A stretch of DNA of 18,260 bases from Rhodobacterales bacterium UBA5972 (GTDB taxonomy: Bacteria > Pseudomonadota > Alphaproteobacteria > Rhodobacterales > Rhodobacteraceae). Below are positions 15,218 through 18,260 of this stretch, piece after piece (within the stretch, counting starts at the first letter, position 1; each line of letters starts with the position of its first letter). The notes beneath the pieces were generated by a model. The model searched no databases. It was not told the DNA's origin and saw only the letters and a program-made list of their open reading frames with translations. Location of the stretch: the NCBI GenBank assembly GCA_002430125.1, contig DJBQ01000056.1:43230-61489 (forward strand), read 5' to 3'. A program made the translations under genes and the position numbers.

Positions 15218-16473
15218 TGGATGTACCCAAGCTGAAAGACGACTGTTTCGCGCTGCCGCCCGGCATTGACTGGACACCGGTCGACACCGCCCTTGGCATG
15301 TTGCGCGAACGTCTTTCGGCGGTTGTCGGGCAGGAAACCGTGCCGGTAGCCATGGCTGATGGCCGCATTCTGGCAACCACAATTGACGCCAAACGCGCCA
15401 ATCCACCAACCGCCAATTCCGCAGTTGACGGCTTTGGTTTTGCCCATGCCAGCCTTGGCACCGGTGTGCAAATCCTGCCTTTGGTCAATGGCCGGTCCGC
15501 TGCGGGGCAGCCTTTTAATGGCAAAGTTCCCCTCGGGCATGCGCTGCGCATCCTGACCGGGGCCGAAGTTCCGCCCGATATCGACACGGTGATCCTTCAG
15601 GAAGATGTCGCCGCCAGCGACACCTCGATCAGCTTTCAGCCGGGCTTGCGCAAAGGCGCCAACACCCGCCGCGCGGGCGAAGATGTTGCGGCGGGCGCAA
15701 CCCTGTTCACCGCAGGCCATCGCCTGACCCCACAGGATATCGCCTTGCTTAGCGCCGTAGGTGTTGCCGATTGCGCCGTTCATAAACGTCTGCGGGTCGG
15801 CGTTCTGTCTACTGGCGACGAGTTGAAACAACCCGGCCAAACCGCCACGCTTGCCCAAATTTATGATGCCAATCGCCCGATGCTGTTGGCCATGTTGGCC
15901 CGCTGGGGGTGCCAGCCGGTTGATCTGGGCCATGTCGGGGATAACCGCGATGCGCTGCGTACGCGCCTGAACCAAGCTGCGACAACAACCGATGCAATCC
16001 TGACCTCGGGCGGTGCATCGGCAGGCGACGAAGACCACGTATCTGCCCTGCTTGGCAGCGAGGGCAGCTTGTTCACCTGGCGGATCGCTTTGAAACCGGG
16101 CCGTCCTTTGGTGCTTGGGCAATGGTTAAACGTGCCGGTCTTTGGGTTGCCCGGTAACCCTGTCGCCGCCTTTGTTTGTGCTCTGATCTTCGCCCATCCG
16201 GCGCTGGGCCTGCTGGGCGGAGGGGACTGGAGCACACCGCAAGGTTTCGCAGTCCCGGCCACCTTCGCCAAATCCAAGAAACCCGGCCGCCGCGAATATC
16301 TCAGGGCGCGTTTAACGCCAAACGGATCGGCGGAAACCTTTACCTCGGAAGGCTCGGGGCGGATTTCAGGCCTAAGTTGGGCGGATGGGTTGGTTGAATT
16401 GCCGGATCAGGCACAGGACATCAAGCCGGGTGATCCGGTTCGGTATTATCCTTATGCAAGTTTTGGGCTGTGA
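15217..16473 (+). CDS. moeA: Molybdopterin molybdenumtransferase
   Basis: Inserts molybdate into adenylylated molybdopterin to form active molybdenum cofactor; cytosolic dimer. The 418-aa protein shows the family order: N-terminal helix with VDTALGMLRERL; ADGRILATTI; NSAVDGFGFAH (the Asp of the usual SAMDGY motif is kept); domain II with LRILTGAEVPPDIDTVILQED; GANTRRAGEDVAAG; the MogA-like domain with VGVLSTGDEL, YDANRPMLLAML, LTSGGASAGDEDHV, ALKPGRPLVLG and FGLPGNPVAAFVC; and a C-terminal beta domain ending VRYYPYASFGL. The ATG shares one base with the mobB stop. It is the last gene of the operon; the convergent minus-strand gene ends 29 bases away. No terminator hairpin was recognised between them. 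Confidence 0.95.
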   Translation: MDVPKLKDDCFALPPGIDWTPVDTALGMLRERLSAVVGQETVPVAMADGRILATTIDAKRANPPTANSAVDGFGFAHASLGTGVQILPLVNGRSAAGQPFNGKVPLGHALRILTGAEVPPDIDTVILQEDVAASDTSISFQPGLRKGANTRRAGEDVAAGATLFTAGHRLTPQDIALLSAVGVADCAVHKRLRVGVLSTGDELKQPGQTATLAQIYDANRPMLLAMLARWGCQPVDLGHVGDNRDALRTRLNQAATTTDAILTSGGASAGDEDHVSALLGSEGSLFTWRIALKPGRPLVLGQWLNVPVFGLPGNPVAAFVCALIFAHPALGLLGGGDWSTPQGFAVPATFAKSKKPGRREYLRARLTPNGSAETFTSEGSGRISGLSWADGLVELPDQAQDIKPGDPVRYYPYASFGL

Positions 16474-16502
16474 CAGCGGCCTACACTTGAGCGACGTGAA
16501 AA

Positions 16503-17555
16503 TCAGTCAAACGTTCCAGCCGAGCGCCCCAGCAACATAAACGCCCGCGCGGTGCGGGTTTCGCCCATTTCCACCAATTCAGCATCTGTGGCGTTGGACT
16601 CGAATTCTGACAGAACGTTATCAAACTGCCGCAAGAAATGATGCGCGGCGTCCCGGAAAACCGGGTCTTTCTTCATCCGCCCACTGGTCAAAGCCAGACA
16701 CGAGCGGTCGCGAATTCCGCCAAGCCCGGAAACCGCCGGACCGCGTTCGCCATTGGCAAACTTGCGCCATGTTTCTGCCCTTGGGCGGTCTGGGCGTAAA
16801 TCATCCATGTAAATGCCGTCCTGCGACATCAATGTCAGTACGTCCTGTGACGCGCGGATCATCTTGGCGACATCCCGATCCTGCAAAGCCCGGCGCAGGG
16901 TGCGGAACCCTTCGGCGTCATCCTCGTTTTCAGGGAAATTCATCGCGCCGATAAATTCGGCAATCGAAATCGGATCCTTCTGGCCAACGTCATCTGACCC
17001 CAATTCCATCCGAATTTGATCATCCGCCTCGACCTCGGGCTTTTTGCCCAAAGCGGCCTTGGTGCTTGATGACTTTTCGTCCCCCGGGTCGCGCCGCGAG
17101 GTGAACGTCGCAAGGGCCGTCTGCGTCTGCTTTTGCGCCGCACGGATATCGCCAAGCTGCTTTTCCAGCGACGGCTTTACCACTTGACCGGCCTGTTGTT
17201 GCTGGCTGACATAGGCATGTCGCATTGCGTCAATTGATGCTTGCAGCCGCCCACTTTCCTCGCGCATCACCCGCGCGGTTTTAGCCCCTGCACTGGCCAC
17301 CCAGATCAAACCGACCGGCAGCAGGATCGACACCATGGTCATTACAAAGGTCAGCGGGTTAAAGCCCGGCGTGTTGCCATCCGACGAAATGCCGATGAAA
17401 AACCAGAACCCGGCGACGATAGCGACCCAAATCAAGCTTAGAACCGCCGCGACAATGTCGGAAAATTCCACTTTCCGGCGGACTGGCCGGCCATAAATGC
17501 CAAGATCAAGCGGAGTCTGTGGTTTGCCCGAGTCCATGAATTCGCCGTCCTGCAT
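16503..17555 (-). CDS. Conserved-looking two-TM coiled-coil membrane protein, unknown function
   Basis: I do not recognise a named family; it resembles uncharacterised Rhodobacterales membrane proteins. The 350-aa chain has a short cytoplasmic N-terminus with YGRPVRRK (positive-inside), two hydrophobic segments at about 32-54 (IVAAVLSLIWVAIVAGFWFFIG) and 65-88 (FNPLTFVMTMVSILLPVGLIWVAS), then a predicted coiled coil about 95-152 rich in Gln/Ala/Glu (SQQQQAGQ, EKQLGDIRAAQKQTQTAL). An acidic linker with many Asp/Glu and Lys/Ser follows, then a helical C-terminal domain (FRTLRRALQDRDVAKMIRASQDVL; FRDAAHHFLRQFDNVLSEFE). Its ribosome binding site GAGG overlaps the greA stop (TGAGGCGACAAA, ATG 17555), nine bases after greA, so the two are probably co-translated. 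It could be an envelope scaffold or chemoreceptor-like protein; no catalytic motif was seen. Confidence 0.8.
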   Translation of the reverse strand: MQDGEFMDSGKPQTPLDLGIYGRPVRRKVEFSDIVAAVLSLIWVAIVAGFWFFIGISSDGNTPGFNPLTFVMTMVSILLPVGLIWVASAGAKTARVMREESGRLQASIDAMRHAYVSQQQQAGQVVKPSLEKQLGDIRAAQKQTQTALATFTSRRDPGDEKSSSTKAALGKKPEVEADDQIRMELGSDDVGQKDPISIAEFIGAMNFPENEDDAEGFRTLRRALQDRDVAKMIRASQDVLTLMSQDGIYMDDLRPDRPRAETWRKFANGERGPAVSGLGGIRDRSCLALTSGRMKKDPVFRDAAHHFLRQFDNVLSEFESNATDAELVEMGETRTARAFMLLGRSAGTFD

Positions 17556-17564
17556 TTTGTCGCC

Positions 17565-18035
17565 TCAGATGTATTTTACGCTGAGGATTTCATAACTTTT
17601 CACCCCACCGGGCGTTGTGACTTCAACACTGTCACCTTCCTCTTTCCCGATCAAGGCCCGCGCGATAGGGGAACGGATGTTCAGCAGGCCTTTTTCGATA
17701 TCTGCCTCTGGTTCGCCCACGATCTGATAGGTCCGCTCCTGATCGGTATCTTCATCCACCAGCTTGACGGTTGCCCCAAATTTGATTGAACCGCTAAGCT
17801 TGGTCACGTCAATGACATCGGCAAAACTGATCAGACTTTCCAGTTCTTTGACGCGCCCTTCAATATGGCTCTGTTGTTCACGCGCCGCATGATATTCGGC
17901 GTTTTCCGACAGATCTCCATGTTCGCGGGCTTCGGCTATCGCGCGAATGACTGCAGGCCGCTTTACCGACTTCAGAATCTTTAGTTCCTCGTCCATAGCT
18001 TTATAGCCGCGTGGGGTTATCGGGATTTTTTCCAT
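17565..18035 (-). CDS. greA: Transcription elongation factor GreA
   Basis: Binds in the RNA polymerase secondary channel and stimulates cleavage of backtracked RNA, rescuing stalled complexes. The 156-aa product begins [19 protein letters not shown]; the N-terminal coiled coil carries [16 protein letters not shown] with Asp41 and Glu44 at the tip, the residues that coordinate catalytic Mg. The C-terminal FKBP-like domain reads [48 protein letters not shown] and ends YEILSVKYI. An in-frame upstream ATG at 18098 would add 21 residues unlike the family, so 18035 was chosen, although only AGG lies before it. The gene is first in a two-gene operon with the membrane protein downstream. Confidence 0.97.
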   Translation of the reverse strand: MEKIPITPRGYKAMDEELKILKSVKRPAVIRAIAEAREHGDLSENAEYHAAREQQSHIEGRVKELESLISFADVIDVTKLSGSIKFGATVKLVDEDTDQERTYQIVGEPEADIEKGLLNIRSPIARALIGKEEGDSVEVTTPGGVKSYEILSVKYI

Positions 18036-18049
18036 TTTGCCTGTCGTCC

Positions 18050-18163
18050 AACCAGTTTTTCGAGAGCAAACAATAGGATTTGCCGCGCCCCAGAGCAAGG
18101 GAATCTGACGCGGCTTTCGGTCAAGTGCCGCTTGCAGAGGCCAAAAGCTTGAAAAAACTGGTT
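18050..18163. repeat. Inverted repeat in divergent region upstream of greA
   Basis: AACCAGTTTTT (18050-18060) and AAAAACTGGTT (18153-18163) are perfect 11-base inverted copies, 92 bases apart. They sit in the 184-base gap between greA and the next plus-strand gene. The spacing is too wide for a simple terminator; they could be paired binding sites or chance AT-rich similarity. Confidence 0.45.
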
Positions 18164-18219
18164 TACCAAGGGTGTCTGCGGTACCTTCAGGGGTATATTA
18201 CCAAAGAATCGAGACTGAC

Positions 18220-18260
18220 ATGGCCCTTTTCCCGTCCCTTCCACCCGACGCGCATTTGGC
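18220..18260 (+). CDS. Start of an unidentified gene, cut by window edge
   Basis: ATG 18220 opens MALFPSLPPDAHL before the window ends, with GAGA about nine bases upstream and a TATATT at 18194-18199 that could be a -10 element. Thirteen residues are too few for identification. The start resembles some carboxymuconolactone-decarboxylase/peroxidase-like proteins, but this is a guess. Confidence 0.4.
   Translation, partial: MALFPSLPPDAHL

Noticed and set aside
15037..16122. 361-codon open frame antisense to moeA
   Set aside because: It lies opposite the conserved moeA/mobB coding sequence, its product has low-complexity Arg/Gly/Gln composition, and no family is recognised; it is a GC-driven shadow.
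18036..18098. N-terminally extended GreA from ATG 18098
   Set aside because: The extra 21 residues do not resemble GreA, and [11 protein letters not shown] is the expected start.

Overview
The window looks like chromosomal DNA from an alphaproteobacterium, most likely a marine Rhodobacterales (Roseobacter-type) species. This rests on recognised gene types and local style: a fused indolepyruvate:ferredoxin oxidoreductase, a YtoQ-family gene beside an L2HGDH-like FAD oxidase, a YghU/YfcG-type glutathione transferase, fdhD-mobA-mobB-moeA, moderate-high GC, and a leader motif I associate with this group. The placement is inference; no rRNA or other phylogenetic marker was available. No phage, IS element, CRISPR array, tRNA or defence island was seen. 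Most of the window is core metabolism and housekeeping, with three decayed or interrupted genes.

Layout. 1-705: 3' part of a nitronate monooxygenase gene. 767-1042: remnant of a TPR-family gene whose 5' end is intact before it breaks. 1176-4628: large single-chain indolepyruvate ferredoxin oxidoreductase. 4634-4806 (minus): relic of the C-terminus of an RTX/hemolysin-type calcium-binding protein. 5029-7449: pheT. After a GC-rich terminator and a Rhodobacterales-style leader come an L2HGDH-like FAD oxidoreductase (7533-8645) and, one base later, a ytoQ gene broken by an apparent one-base insertion (8647-9091). A YghU/YfcG-type glutathione transferase (minus) converges on ytoQ. mscL follows, with two DnaA-box-like sites upstream of it. 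A 12-bp-stem terminator separates mscL from alanine dehydrogenase (minus), which is divergent from an Lrp/AsnC regulator. azlC-azlD (minus; branched-chain amino acid export) converges on the regulator.

The right part holds a tightly overlapping molybdenum-cofactor operon fdhD-mobA-mobB-moeA (13223-16473, plus). Convergent to it is greA followed nine bases later by a conserved-looking two-TM coiled-coil protein of unknown function (minus). The window ends just inside another plus-strand gene.

How the genes fit together: fdhD/mobA/mobB/moeA form a maturation module for molybdenum or bis-MGD enzymes such as formate dehydrogenase, though no apoenzyme gene is in the window. The ald/lrp pair is a classic amino-acid-responsive divergent unit. 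No clearly new multi-gene system was found. The best leads are the ytoQ frameshift, the two gene relics, the paired DnaA boxes before mscL, and the greA-linked membrane protein.
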